Shown here piece by piece: positions 1-8,567 of a stretch of 64,000 nucleotides of DNA. Origin of the DNA: CAWBAT01 sp046331665 (GTDB lineage Bacteria > Acidobacteriota > Terriglobia > Versatilivoradales > Versatilivoraceae); NCBI GenBank assembly GCA_046331665.1, contig JAXLQK010000030.1, positions 10,336 to 74,335 of the forward strand, given 5' to 3'. The position numbers were made by a program, and so were the translations under genes. Within the stretch, counting starts at the first letter, position 1; every line of letters starts with the position of its first letter. Below the pieces are notes generated by a model. It did not search any database. It worked only from the letters and a program-made list of their open reading frames with translations, and was not told the origin of the DNA.

Positions 1-27
1 ATAGCCTGCCATGTCGTCAATCCTCAT
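1..27 (-). CDS. Possible 5' end of a downstream gene (partial)
   Basis: On the minus strand an ATG at 27-25 opens nine codons (MRIDDMAGY) that run off the window edge. A purine-rich GGAGGA lies at 44-39, about 11 bases upstream, so this could be the next gene after the sulfatase-like gene that ends at 62. Too little is visible to name a product. Confidence 0.3.
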
Positions 28-61
28 TCGAATTGTTTTCCTCCGATTCCAGATCAAGAAG

Positions 62-2635
62 TCAAGACGATGGAACGACCGGTGTCATGGTCAACCAAAT
101 TAACGCTATCCCCAAAGGCCGCACATCGGGGCTTTCGTCAATATTTGCCGGGGGAATAGCGGTGGGGAATTCAAACGTGATGACGGACATTTCAGACCCT
201 GTCAGGGACCCGGCAGGCAATTCCAGGTTCAACTCCTGGACTCCCGGATCTGAAGCTTCAAACTCCTTGATCAAATTCTGGTTGGCGAAAATCCGCATTT
301 TCTGGGTGGCAATTTTCCCAGGCACCAGATAGGGAAGGAATTGTGCCTTGAGGCGAATCGGCGAATTTGTAGCAGGGAGCTTGAAGATCAAATGGGCTTG
401 TCGGGCCACCGTCCAGGTATGGGTTTTTTCGGCCCTCGACCAACCCAACCCTTGGAATTGCAAGCCATTCCCTTTGGACGTGAAGTCGACGAGAGCGCCC
501 CAGCTATAATTCGGAGAATTCTTCTTGACGAGTTCCTGCAGGCTGATGCCGCCGGAGGAGAAGGCGGTGAAAACGCGCACTTCATTGTGGCCTTGTCGAA
601 ATGCCGATTCCGGCAGGAGCACCGCAAAGTTTTCCTTATCCCCCTCTGTAAATGACATGGTGACAGCCCGTATGACACCGTTGACTGCAACAGCCAGAGG
701 GGTTGGGGCGGAGGCTTTTTTCTCTGGGCGAAGAATTTGTCCTTTAAGTTTGGCAAGCAGGAATGGGTTATTCGAGTTGATATTGCTGTAGTGATTCAAC
801 CGCTCGATGTCACATTTCAATGAGGTATTTTTGATCAAACTAAAGTGATTCAATGGGAGGCCCACGATTTCATGGTTTGGACCTACTCGATAGGGCCAGT
901 CCGGGGCCTGCACGGAGCCAAACTGAGCGATCTTGTTTTCCACCTTGTCAATCTTCGCAAAGTCGTCGGCTTTCAGGTCGATGACCTCGTTTGAGGTAAT
1001 GACGAAATGTTTGCCAGGTTTCCCGGAGGGACCGGCAAAGGATTGACCGTCGGTGGGCCACCCCATCCGAGTCTTCAGAAGGTCTGCGAGAGTTGGCAAT
1101 AAATCCACTGTTTCTACATTGCGATCATCAATCTTGCCATGGGTCTGGTGAGGCAGCTTCACAAACAGCGGTACCGAGAGAATATCCGCGTAATTTCCTG
1201 GTGAGGGCTTCCGGCGGGACAATCCAGGCCTGAAGCTCGATCCATGATCAGCGACAATGACCACGAGTGCAGAATCATACAATCCCACCTCTTTTAAGTG
1301 CTGGACCAAGTCCCCCACCAACCGATCGACGAATCCGACTTGAAGCAAATGTTGCTGATAAGCCAGGGTGACCGGCCACGGGTCCAAACCCCAAAGGTCG
1401 GGATCAATCCCGGAGCCATTGGATCCCTGCACCCCTCGAATCTTGTCATCGAAAGTAAACTGCTTCCCTGAAGGGAGAAACTGCCAGGGGGCGTGAGGCA
1501 GCAGGATATGCAGGAAATGAAGGGTGGGTTTATTGGAAAGGCAAATGGAATCGACAAACTGACGAAAACCGGCAGCCCGCCCCGTCCATTCCATCAGTTG
1601 ATGATAATCATCGACTGTTGGCTGAGGTCGTTCATGGTCCGCTTTCAACTCAAGGAAATTCTTGTATGAATTCGAGATGCTGGGTAACCCTGAGGTCATC
1701 TCCGCGGGTAATACCCTGTAAAGGTAGACGAGGGAGAGATCGGACAACAAGACACCCAGCTGCCGATTCTTCGAAATCGAGTCCTTGTCCTGACAAAGTT
1801 CAGCAGGACACAGGCGGGTATTGCTTTCGTGAACGTTCAGTTCGTAACTTCCGGCGAGAAGAGTAAACAGGTTGTGAGGATGGTCGGCGGCATTGGGCAG
1901 GAGCCCCGCATCGGGTTGAGGGAACTGTCCATCCAGGATGGCGGGAACGGCGTGCAGGGTGCCATCACAAACCGAGGTAGCATTCCGGTACCAGGTCGAT
2001 TCCTTTGCCAGAGAGGCAAAATGAGGGTAATGCAACTCGTCAATCAAATTCTGTTCATTCAGCAAGGAGGAGAGTGGAAATTCATCAAAAATGACCATCA
2101 CAATCGGAACCGGGTTGGCGATTCGGTGGCTTGGCAGTAGGCCCGTGTTTTTCTCCCACACCAGCTTGCTTACGGGAGAATGAAAGAGAAACAAAAGTGG
2201 GAAAAAAGCCACGGCGGGCAGGAGAAACAGCAAAGAAAACCGAGAGCTTCTGACTTTTAGATAGCCGAAGGAGAGCGCGGCCGAGACCGCGAAAACGAGC
2301 GCAATTCTTGAGCCCCCACTCATTCCTGAAATCCATTTTGAGGCTGGCAGGAGGGTGAGGGTCGACAGGAAAGCCAACACCGCGCAATGGACCATCCGGG
2401 TGACCCTTCGAGCCATCATGGAAACCAAAGCCTCCAGAGTCACCAGAAGGCAAGCAGGAAGGACACTCAGGCCAATCGCCATGAGGCAAATTTCCAAAGC
2501 CGTTGTCTGATGAGCGACAAAGAAGCCAGGGTTCTTCGAGAGGAGGTTAAACAGGGGCTGTGCCAATCCGAAAGCACACAGGACAAGGATGTCGGATAGA
2601 TTCAATCCCCAGTCAGAGCTAGTTTTCATGGGCAA
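62..2635 (-). CDS. Membrane-anchored sulfatase/alkaline-phosphatase-superfamily enzyme
   Basis: The 857-residue product has about five hydrophobic membrane segments in residues 15-155, followed by a periplasmic alkaline-phosphatase/sulfatase fold. Metal-site motifs are visible: VIFDEF (D184, E185) at the start of the domain, LPHAPW (H381) and VADHGSSF (D463, H464). This layout matches LTA-synthase-like and phosphoethanolamine-transferase-like proteins that transfer or remove groups on surface glycans or lipids; the substrate is not visible. A GGGGGGAG ribosome site at 2649-2642 is 6 bases from a TTG at 2635 and 12 bases from an ATG at 2629, so the TTG start is plausible. It is the last gene of a three-gene unit with the methyltransferase and small membrane protein upstream. 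Family call is firm, exact reaction unknown. Confidence 0.85.
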   Translation of the reverse strand: MPMKTSSDWGLNLSDILVLCAFGLAQPLFNLLSKNPGFFVAHQTTALEICLMAIGLSVLPACLLVTLEALVSMMARRVTRMVHCAVLAFLSTLTLLPASKWISGMSGGSRIALVFAVSAALSFGYLKVRSSRFSLLFLLPAVAFFPLLFLFHSPVSKLVWEKNTGLLPSHRIANPVPIVMVIFDEFPLSSLLNEQNLIDELHYPHFASLAKESTWYRNATSVCDGTLHAVPAILDGQFPQPDAGLLPNAADHPHNLFTLLAGSYELNVHESNTRLCPAELCQDKDSISKNRQLGVLLSDLSLVYLYRVLPAEMTSGLPSISNSYKNFLELKADHERPQPTVDDYHQLMEWTGRAAGFRQFVDSICLSNKPTLHFLHILLPHAPWQFLPSGKQFTFDDKIRGVQGSNGSGIDPDLWGLDPWPVTLAYQQHLLQVGFVDRLVGDLVQHLKEVGLYDSALVVIVADHGSSFRPGLSRRKPSPGNYADILSVPLFVKLPHQTHGKIDDRNVETVDLLPTLADLLKTRMGWPTDGQSFAGPSGKPGKHFVITSNEVIDLKADDFAKIDKVENKIAQFGSVQAPDWPYRVGPNHEIVGLPLNHFSLIKNTSLKCDIERLNHYSNINSNNPFLLAKLKGQILRPEKKASAPTPLAVAVNGVIRAVTMSFTEGDKENFAVLLPESAFRQGHNEVRVFTAFSSGGISLQELVKKNSPNYSWGALVDFTSKGNGLQFQGLGWSRAEKTHTWTVARQAHLIFKLPATNSPIRLKAQFLPYLVPGKIATQKMRIFANQNLIKEFEASDPGVQELNLELPAGSLTGSEMSVITFEFPTAIPPANIDESPDVRPLGIALIWLTMTPVVPSS

Positions 2636-2705
2636 TGGGAACTCCCCCCGCTTTCATGGACGAGTTGGCGTGACCGTCCAGTCATCAGTCGCCGAAGAAA
2701 TGCGT

Positions 2706-4154
2706 TTACTCACCCGATTTTTCCATCCAATAGAGGGTTCTCATGGTCCCTGGAATTGGGGTCGAATTCCTGATCTTGAAATACTGCATGAACTCGCGCT
2801 CAAAATTTGCCTGATCATAGTTCGGGAAAATGTCTTCGCGGCTGGCCAGCAGTCGCGACACCTGGGAATCCCCCTTGGGAACGAACTCAATGACCAGGAA
2901 CCGGCAGATCCCTCCAAAAAAGGCAGCGATTCTGGACAAAGGCAGATTGTTGGATAGGGCTAAATGATGAATCAGGGCCAAGGCTAGAACCGCATCGGCC
3001 GGGCCTCGCGAGATCAGGGATTTCCGCTCCAGACTTTCCCAACCGAGAGCGGAACTGGGGTTCGTCAAGTCCTGCAATAATGGGAGAAGATGGGGTTCCT
3101 GGCGAGCCTTGCATTCCAGGTAATTCTTTTCGACACAGACAGGGTCAGCATCAAAGGCAATCGTCAAAATCCCGAGGGCGCTTGCCAGGCGGCTGAATTC
3201 CCCGGTATTGGCGCCGAGATCCCAAAGGATCCTGGGGCGGGGATCCAGCGCCCTTAAAATGTCGTGGACTTGTTGCTGCTTGAACCGAAAGGCTTCGGAA
3301 CCATAATTCGTCCCTGCATAGTAATCGCTCCATTCGCTAGGGGGCGGCCGCCATTTGAGCCGGCGTACCGCAGATTCCAGATTGTCAACCAACCCCAGAG
3401 CGGCATGCCGGCTCACCTCCTGGGGCTTCCTCACTGATGGGCGATTGGCAAAATGGCGCTGGGTTTTCGAATGAAGATAAAGATGAATGAACAACGAAAG
3501 GCGGGCAAAGCTTCGAGCGGGCAATAGGGAGCTGACCAGGTCCAGGGGAATCCCGTCCAGGTGGATGCGCAGCAGTTGGCTCAAGCGGGCATCGGTGTAG
3601 GACATCAATGCTAATGGCCCCAAAAAATGCTGGCAAAATTGCCGGTAGGCAATCCAGGGCTTTCCTTCCTGGTATCGCTCAAACGAAAGGGTGTCTACCA
3701 GGACAGGCTGCCCCTTCCAAAACTGAATGTTATATGCAGACGCGTCCTTCAGCGACATCTCAAAGCCGAGGGATTCTTTTTGAATTTTCAGGGTAAGCAA
3801 AGCGGCATCCTGAAGCTGACGGAAGCTCCATTCATACGGGTAAGAGATAAATGGAATCCATTGAGGGCGCAGAACCCTGTAGGCCTCCGCGCTGGCTGCT
3901 TCATCCAACCTCATTTCCTCATGAGTCACCAAGCAGCCCGCTTGGGTTAATCGGCGATAGAGACCTGAATTCATCAGACATTCGTAATTGTCCCGGTACC
4001 GATGGTTTACTTGCCGCAATAGGGTTTTCCCTTTGAAGTAGAGAAAGCCGCTCGGGTCTCGAAAGGACTCAGTGGAAGTCTGAATTCGATCGGATGGAAT
4101 CGGGACAGGCGTCACCATTTCAGGAATCGGGAGAATTTCGAAGAAAGCCTCCAT
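2706..4154 (-). CDS. Kinase-like domain fused to a class I SAM methyltransferase
   Basis: The 482-residue protein has two parts. Residues 30-185 carry motifs that read like a degenerate kinase catalytic core: LKDASAYNIQF (D137, N142) followed by VLVDTLSFE (D154), comparable to the HxDxxxxN loop and metal aspartate of small-molecule kinases. This reading is my inference. Residues 300-470 form a Rossmann methyltransferase with motif I ILWDLGANTGEF (309-320) and a post-strand-2 aspartate near 335. It resembles the NoeA-like methyltransferase family near surface-polysaccharide genes. The alternative start ATG at 4118 overlaps the upstream stop by only seven bases; the longer ATG at 4154 is kept because neither has a clear ribosome site. 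Confidence 0.8.
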   Translation of the reverse strand: MEAFFEILPIPEMVTPVPIPSDRIQTSTESFRDPSGFLYFKGKTLLRQVNHRYRDNYECLMNSGLYRRLTQAGCLVTHEEMRLDEAASAEAYRVLRPQWIPFISYPYEWSFRQLQDAALLTLKIQKESLGFEMSLKDASAYNIQFWKGQPVLVDTLSFERYQEGKPWIAYRQFCQHFLGPLALMSYTDARLSQLLRIHLDGIPLDLVSSLLPARSFARLSLFIHLYLHSKTQRHFANRPSVRKPQEVSRHAALGLVDNLESAVRRLKWRPPPSEWSDYYAGTNYGSEAFRFKQQQVHDILRALDPRPRILWDLGANTGEFSRLASALGILTIAFDADPVCVEKNYLECKARQEPHLLPLLQDLTNPSSALGWESLERKSLISRGPADAVLALALIHHLALSNNLPLSRIAAFFGGICRFLVIEFVPKGDSQVSRLLASREDIFPNYDQANFEREFMQYFKIRNSTPIPGTMRTLYWMEKSGE

Positions 4155-4330
4155 CTTGTAAAAGAGGCACGCATTTTGGTCCAGAAAAGTTTGATCGAGT
4201 ACAAAAACCCCAATAGCCCGGCCACCAGAATTTGAAGGATATAGCTTCCGCTGCCTGGGTCAATATAGGCGTAACAGGGTGGAGGGAATAGCACGAGGCT
4301 CACAGCCATCACAGCAACAATCTTCAGCAT
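4112..4330 (-). CDS. Small membrane protein with YIDPGSGSY motif
   Basis: A 72-residue protein with an N-terminal hydrophobic signal (residues 1-22, ending CYA), the motif AYIDPGSGSYILQ, a second hydrophobic segment (residues 29-47) and a basic tail. I recognise the YIDPG(S/T)GS signature as a recurring small membrane family but know no function for it. AAGGAT lies 10 bases upstream of the ATG. It overlaps the start of the kinase-like/methyltransferase gene, so the two are probably co-translated, and it likely acts at the membrane with the sulfatase-like enzyme two genes down. Confidence 0.7.
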   Translation of the reverse strand: MLKIVAVMAVSLVLFPPPCYAYIDPGSGSYILQILVAGLLGFLYSIKLFWTKMRASFTRWRLSSKFSRFLKW

Positions 4331-4680
4331 TCTGGCAAGATCCTTAAGGGGTCATCGAACGGGATCCTTTTCGTTAGGACGCGGCTGCCGAAAGTAGAAA
4401 CCTCCAGCAGGTTCGTAACTGAGTTTCGGGGCCAAACGAAATGAGCCCTATTATGCCAATAAACAACGGTTATGGAAACCACTTCAAGATTTGGAAAAGC
4501 GGAGAACGGCCGGAGGTGTTTGTCCCAGCCAGTTCACGGGATCGCCCCTACCGCCAGGTGTGCATGATGGGTCCATTCTGAAGGGGGAATCGTGCCCGCT
4601 TCGAATTGTTTGACCAATCCATCGCAATCTGAAATCAAAGGCCCCCCAAAAACTCGATTCCTGTCCGTTTATTTCCCTCT
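4331..4680. other. Intergenic stretch without a supported gene
   Basis: About 350 bases separate the small YIDPGSGSY gene from the PPC-domain gene, both on the minus strand. A 67-codon open frame on the minus strand (4484-4687) has mixed composition with no domain, signal peptide or ribosome site and is not called. The stretch should hold the promoter of the 4.3-0.06 kb unit, but I could not pick convincing -35/-10 boxes. Confidence 0.5.
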
Positions 4681-6918
4681 TTAACAAGTACCCTGAAAGA
4701 AAGGCGCTCTGTCTTCAAGGGTCAGTTCCCCGGTCTTGGAAATCTTGCGAAGCGGCAGGAGTTGAAGCTGGATGGGAGGCGTCGAGATCCAGCGTTGATG
4801 AATCCTGGCTTCCGCTGTGATATCGGCGGTCCCCGGCACACTTTCAGCCGCCGCCTGCAACATGAAAGTGATCTGGTCTCCTTGGCGACCCAGCTCCCGC
4901 CAGAATCCTTCCGGCAAATTCATCAACTGAATCGAAGCGTCTTCGGGAACTTCCTGTGCCTTGATTTCCAGGGTGGTCGATTCACCCTGGCGTAATGTCA
5001 TCTGGCTGACGGTTGTTGAAAGCTGACCCGGAGCGGGTTCACAAATTGTCATCACGATTGCTGGCAGAGGCCGCCGAATGTAATTCCAAAGCTCGAGCAA
5101 GGGACCGATATAAGTAGAAGCGTGGGCTTCAATCAGCATGCGGTTTGGACTGGCCTCCTCTTTGGTCGGAGTCCCTAAAATATGGATGGGGTAATCACCC
5201 AGCGGAAGAGATTCAGGGACATTAATTTGCAAGGCGATTTCCGGGATGATCATGTCAGCGCCATCAGCGTTGGGCTCGAACAACTGATCTGCACGAAATT
5301 TCCCCCTGGGAGACTCAACTCCTTTCGGTAATCCCTCCACCCATATGGAAACTTCCCCTTCAAATCCCGCTTCCCTGACCAGGTGAACTTTGAGGATGGC
5401 AGAATTTCCCCTGGGAACGGTGAAGTTCTCCGGACTGGTGAAGAGCTGAAATCCGGTGGCCTCCTGCTTGCCTTTGAGCCGGTAGACGTAGCTTTCTCCA
5501 CCGCGATTCAAGCGATCCTTAATGGCGAGCTGGAATCTGCCGTCCTCTTTCGGCGTGTAATACAGGCTGCTGTCAGAATTCCCAAGCAAACTCCCCTGTC
5601 CTGCCACCACATCATCATTGCTGGCGACTTTCTTGCCGGCCGGATCGCGAAGTTCGAGCACGGTGTCGATATGGGGAAGGCCGAGTTGTTCGGCCAGTGT
5701 CCAAAAATGAAGGAGCTGGCCCGCCTTTCCACGAACGGTGTAGACATCCTGTTCTCCCGGAATTTTCAATACCCCATCGATGCAGATTTCTCCTTTTTGC
5801 AGGTCAAGCTCGGTGCCAGGTGCGGGGCTGAATACGGCTTCCTGGGAAAGCTCTACCGTTCCGCCTTCGCTAATTCCCCGCGAACCCCTTCCCCAAAGCC
5901 GCCACAGCCCTGCCTGCAATTGAAGCGAAGGAGTGAATTCCACCTCCATCTGATGCGTGTTTTGTTTGATAATCTTCGCGGCGATTTGCGGCATTTCGGC
6001 CGCCCTGGGAGCATCCGGCTGAAAGTGGATGGGCATGGTATAGGGATAAGTCATCCTGGCATATTCCGCCAGGCGAATAGGGGTGAGATACACTTTCTGC
6101 AATTGGCCGAGGTCATTGCCCGACAGATGCAGACGGGTGGTTTGGCCAATCCGAAGGCCCAGCGGAGAAACGATATCAATCCGGGGTAAAGACGCTATCC
6201 GAAGCGTGTACGTGCAAGCCTTCCCAAAATTGAACCCGCGGGGGCCGCGATATTGGTCAAGCTTGAGGTAGTAGACTCCCGATCGCGTGAAAGTGAAGTC
6301 GATCCAAGGTGACTCATCATAATCACTGCGATCGTCACTATACGCCAGCCGACGGTCTCCCGCGTCCAGGAGAGTCAATTTGGTTTCAAGTCCCGAACCG
6401 TATTCAATCGAACGCAGATCGAAACTCCAGTGATCTCCCGCCCTCACTTGAATCGAGAAGTAATCCACGTCGCTAGCCGCATCCAGGCGGCCTTCCAACT
6501 CCATGGGCAGTTGTGGAATGGGCTGGGCATGTTTCAGGTCGTCGTTGGGCTCGGCTTCCAAAAGGGAAGCGAATTGACTCACATTAAATAGCGCAGACTT
6601 CGAATACCCATCCAAAGTCCTGGCTCGAACCAGATGCGGCCCCAGTGAAGCCTCCTGTGAAATCGAGACCCTGCCGGTGAGGCGGGTGGAGCGAATGGAA
6701 GTGGTCTCGAGCCAGGTCAAGTCTTGGCTGTCAAAAACGACTCCGGTGGTGTTGGCCAGACATTCGCCGACGATCTCAACCTCGAGTTGCGTTCCGCGCT
6801 GGGCGCTCAAGGGATAAACCCGAAGGATTTTGGGAGAAGGAAGCTCGGCCCGGGCCATTGAGAGGAATGGCGAAGAAAGTAAAAGCAGGGTGAAGTGAAC
6901 TAAACCTCGGCGGAGCAT
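4681..6918 (-). CDS. Secreted protein with pre-peptidase C-terminal (PPC) domains
   Basis: From ATG 6918 the product is 745 residues with a signal peptide (MLRRGLVHFTLLLLSSP, cleavage near ARAE). An IPT/TIG-like beta domain follows (PKILRVYPLSAQRGTQLEVE), then a PPC domain with the typical DVDYFSIQVRAGDHW and SGVYYLKL motifs, and a second PPC-like copy around EQDVYTVRGKAGQLLHFW. The rest is beta-rich. PPC domains are extracellular accessory modules. In planctomycete-like and acidobacterial genomes such proteins sit beside DUF1501 and DUF1549/1553 genes, as here. A longer frame begins at 6957, but the signal peptide favours 6918. The role is likely extracellular binding; no catalytic motif is visible. 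Confidence 0.75.
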   Translation of the reverse strand: MLRRGLVHFTLLLLSSPFLSMARAELPSPKILRVYPLSAQRGTQLEVEIVGECLANTTGVVFDSQDLTWLETTSIRSTRLTGRVSISQEASLGPHLVRARTLDGYSKSALFNVSQFASLLEAEPNDDLKHAQPIPQLPMELEGRLDAASDVDYFSIQVRAGDHWSFDLRSIEYGSGLETKLTLLDAGDRRLAYSDDRSDYDESPWIDFTFTRSGVYYLKLDQYRGPRGFNFGKACTYTLRIASLPRIDIVSPLGLRIGQTTRLHLSGNDLGQLQKVYLTPIRLAEYARMTYPYTMPIHFQPDAPRAAEMPQIAAKIIKQNTHQMEVEFTPSLQLQAGLWRLWGRGSRGISEGGTVELSQEAVFSPAPGTELDLQKGEICIDGVLKIPGEQDVYTVRGKAGQLLHFWTLAEQLGLPHIDTVLELRDPAGKKVASNDDVVAGQGSLLGNSDSSLYYTPKEDGRFQLAIKDRLNRGGESYVYRLKGKQEATGFQLFTSPENFTVPRGNSAILKVHLVREAGFEGEVSIWVEGLPKGVESPRGKFRADQLFEPNADGADMIIPEIALQINVPESLPLGDYPIHILGTPTKEEASPNRMLIEAHASTYIGPLLELWNYIRRPLPAIVMTICEPAPGQLSTTVSQMTLRQGESTTLEIKAQEVPEDASIQLMNLPEGFWRELGRQGDQITFMLQAAAESVPGTADITAEARIHQRWISTPPIQLQLLPLRKISKTGELTLEDRAPFFQGTC

Positions 6919-7076
6919 GAAAGACATCCAAAACGTGGGTCGATTGGCTATGAGCACAAGTAGTCTTTCGAACTGAGAATTTTCCCGTGGGGCGTCAACT
7001 CAATTCGCCCTCATGTAGAATTCGGTGAGGCTGATCGAACGAGGCCGCAGCTTGCAAGGAACAGGACAACGGGAGA

Positions 7077-8354
7077 TCAGGCGAAGAGCTCCGTAACGGG
7101 GGTGCCATCTTTCACAATGGCGACGGGCCTGCCATTGGCATGATAGTTCTTGGTAAAGTCAATGCCGAGGGACTTGTAAATCGTGGCCCCCAATTCTTCG
7201 ATCGTGACAGGACGGTCTACGGGCTCTCCCGCTACTTTGTCGGTCTTCCCAATGACCTGTCCGCCTCGAATGCCCGCGCCTGCAAGAGCAACGGAAAAAC
7301 TGCGCGGCCAATGATCGCGGCCGGCCGAGAAATTGATCTTGGGGGTCCTCCCGAAATCGCCGATCACCAAAACCAGAGTGGTTTCGAGCATTCCCCGCTG
7401 TTCCAGATCATTCAACAGAGCCGGAAAGGCTTGATCGAAGTCTCGCAGTAGAGGCTGGGCATTTTTTTCGTGCTGGGAATGCGTGTCGTATCCACCCTGA
7501 TAAATCGTGATGAGCCGCACCCCCGACTCCACGAGACGTCTTGCCAGCAGAGCTCCCTGGCCGACGGTCGTTCTCCCATAGGCGTCTTTCAGCTTGTCGG
7601 GCTCCTGGCTCAGATCGAAGGCTTTCTTGGCCACGGGAGATGAAATCAAATCGAAGGCTTTTTGATAGAACTCATCCATGCTCTCGATGAGCGGAGATTG
7701 TTCCACCTGCTTAAATTCGCTGTCGAGTGCGGCAAGCAGCCTGGCGCGGGACTGAGCCTCATCAAAGGAAATGCCCAGAGGCAAAGTGAGATCCTTGACC
7801 GAAAACGTTTTCGTATTCGGATTTCCGGTGACGAAGGGATCATAAGAGGATCCCAGAAATCCCGCCTCCGCTGAGAGATCCTTATCCGGGATTACCACGT
7901 ACGGAGGCAATCCATTCTTCACGCCAAACTCCTTGGAAACCACAGAACCATAGCTTGGTTGGATCAAGTCATTCCGAGGACGCGTGCCGCTGGCAATATA
8001 CTGCCTTGCCCGTTCGTGAATGGCTTCATCTGAATGCATGGATCGAATGATCGAAAATTTCTTCATCGATTGCGCCGTTTGCGGAAGCAGTTCCGAGAGG
8101 TGGATCCCGGGAATGGTGGTTGGAATGGACTTGAAACTCCCCCGAATGTCTTCAGGCGCATCAGGTTTGGGGTCGAAGGTGTCGAGTTGGCTGGAGCCGC
8201 CGTTTTGGAAAATTACAATACAGCAAAGGTCTCGCCTGCCGGGCGAGGCTGACAACAGGCTTGGAAGGCTGAGTCCGCCGATTGCCAGGCCGCCGATCCG
8301 GATAAAATCGCGCCGGCTATACGGCCCTACCAGCGACGTGGGTGATATAAGCAT
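7077..8354 (-). CDS. DUF1501 family secreted protein, Tat signal
   Basis: The protein (425 residues from ATG 8354) opens with a twin-arginine signal: SRRDFIRIGGLAIGGLSLPS. It then follows the DUF1501 pattern, a sulfatase/alkaline-phosphatase-like fold: FQNGGSSQLDTFDPKPDAP, the IRSMHSDEAIHERARQY region, GGYDTHSQHEKN, VIGDFGRTPKIN and GRDHWPRSFSVALAG. The D and H residues in these blocks match the family's putative metal positions. AGGA sits five bases before ATG 8354, which is why the longer 8387 frame was not used. DUF1501 proteins are almost always adjacent to DUF1549/1553 proteins, as here. Exported folded; substrate unknown. The MITE-like repeat begins 12 bases upstream of the start. Confidence 0.88.
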   Translation of the reverse strand: MLISPTSLVGPYSRRDFIRIGGLAIGGLSLPSLLSASPGRRDLCCIVIFQNGGSSQLDTFDPKPDAPEDIRGSFKSIPTTIPGIHLSELLPQTAQSMKKFSIIRSMHSDEAIHERARQYIASGTRPRNDLIQPSYGSVVSKEFGVKNGLPPYVVIPDKDLSAEAGFLGSSYDPFVTGNPNTKTFSVKDLTLPLGISFDEAQSRARLLAALDSEFKQVEQSPLIESMDEFYQKAFDLISSPVAKKAFDLSQEPDKLKDAYGRTTVGQGALLARRLVESGVRLITIYQGGYDTHSQHEKNAQPLLRDFDQAFPALLNDLEQRGMLETTLVLVIGDFGRTPKINFSAGRDHWPRSFSVALAGAGIRGGQVIGKTDKVAGEPVDRPVTIEELGATIYKSLGIDFTKNYHANGRPVAIVKDGTPVTELFA

Positions 8355-8366
8355 TGAAATCCTTTG

Positions 8367-8498
8367 GCAGGTTGCTAAAAAACTCACTGTAGCGGCGCTC
8401 TATTAGCGCCGTCGTTCTGCAAGTGATTGAATTTCGGCGGTCATGGACCGCCGCTACTGGCTCCCGCTCTTTGGTCGACCGGGTATTTCAGCAACCCG
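8367..8498 (+). repeat. MITE-like repeat, copy A
   Basis: A roughly 132-bp element with imperfect terminal inverted repeats (GCAGGTTGCT at the left end, AGCAACCCG at the right). Inside are two perfect hairpins: CGGCGCT-CTATT-AGCGCCG and CGGCGGTC-ATG-GACCGCCG. A diverged copy lies in the opposite orientation at 51039-51163, sharing the central block TCGTTCTGCAAGTGATTGAA and the block CTTTGGTCGACCG. It has no coding capacity. It sits between the DUF1501 and DUF1549 genes, immediately before the ribosome site of the former. Confidence 0.8.
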
Positions 8499-8567
8499 TC
8501 ATTGGTGTGTCCCATGGAAAAAGTCTGCACCGTTTCCCTGCATTCTAGCAGAGTATCGAGGGAATCC

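Noticed and set aside
4484..4687. 67-codon minus-strand frame between the small membrane gene and the PPC gene
   Set aside because: No domain, signal or ribosome site, and it runs into the 3' end of the PPC-protein gene.
5383..6189. 268-codon plus-strand frame inside the PPC-protein gene
   Set aside because: Antisense to a well-supported secreted protein; it is a shadow frame caused by codon bias.
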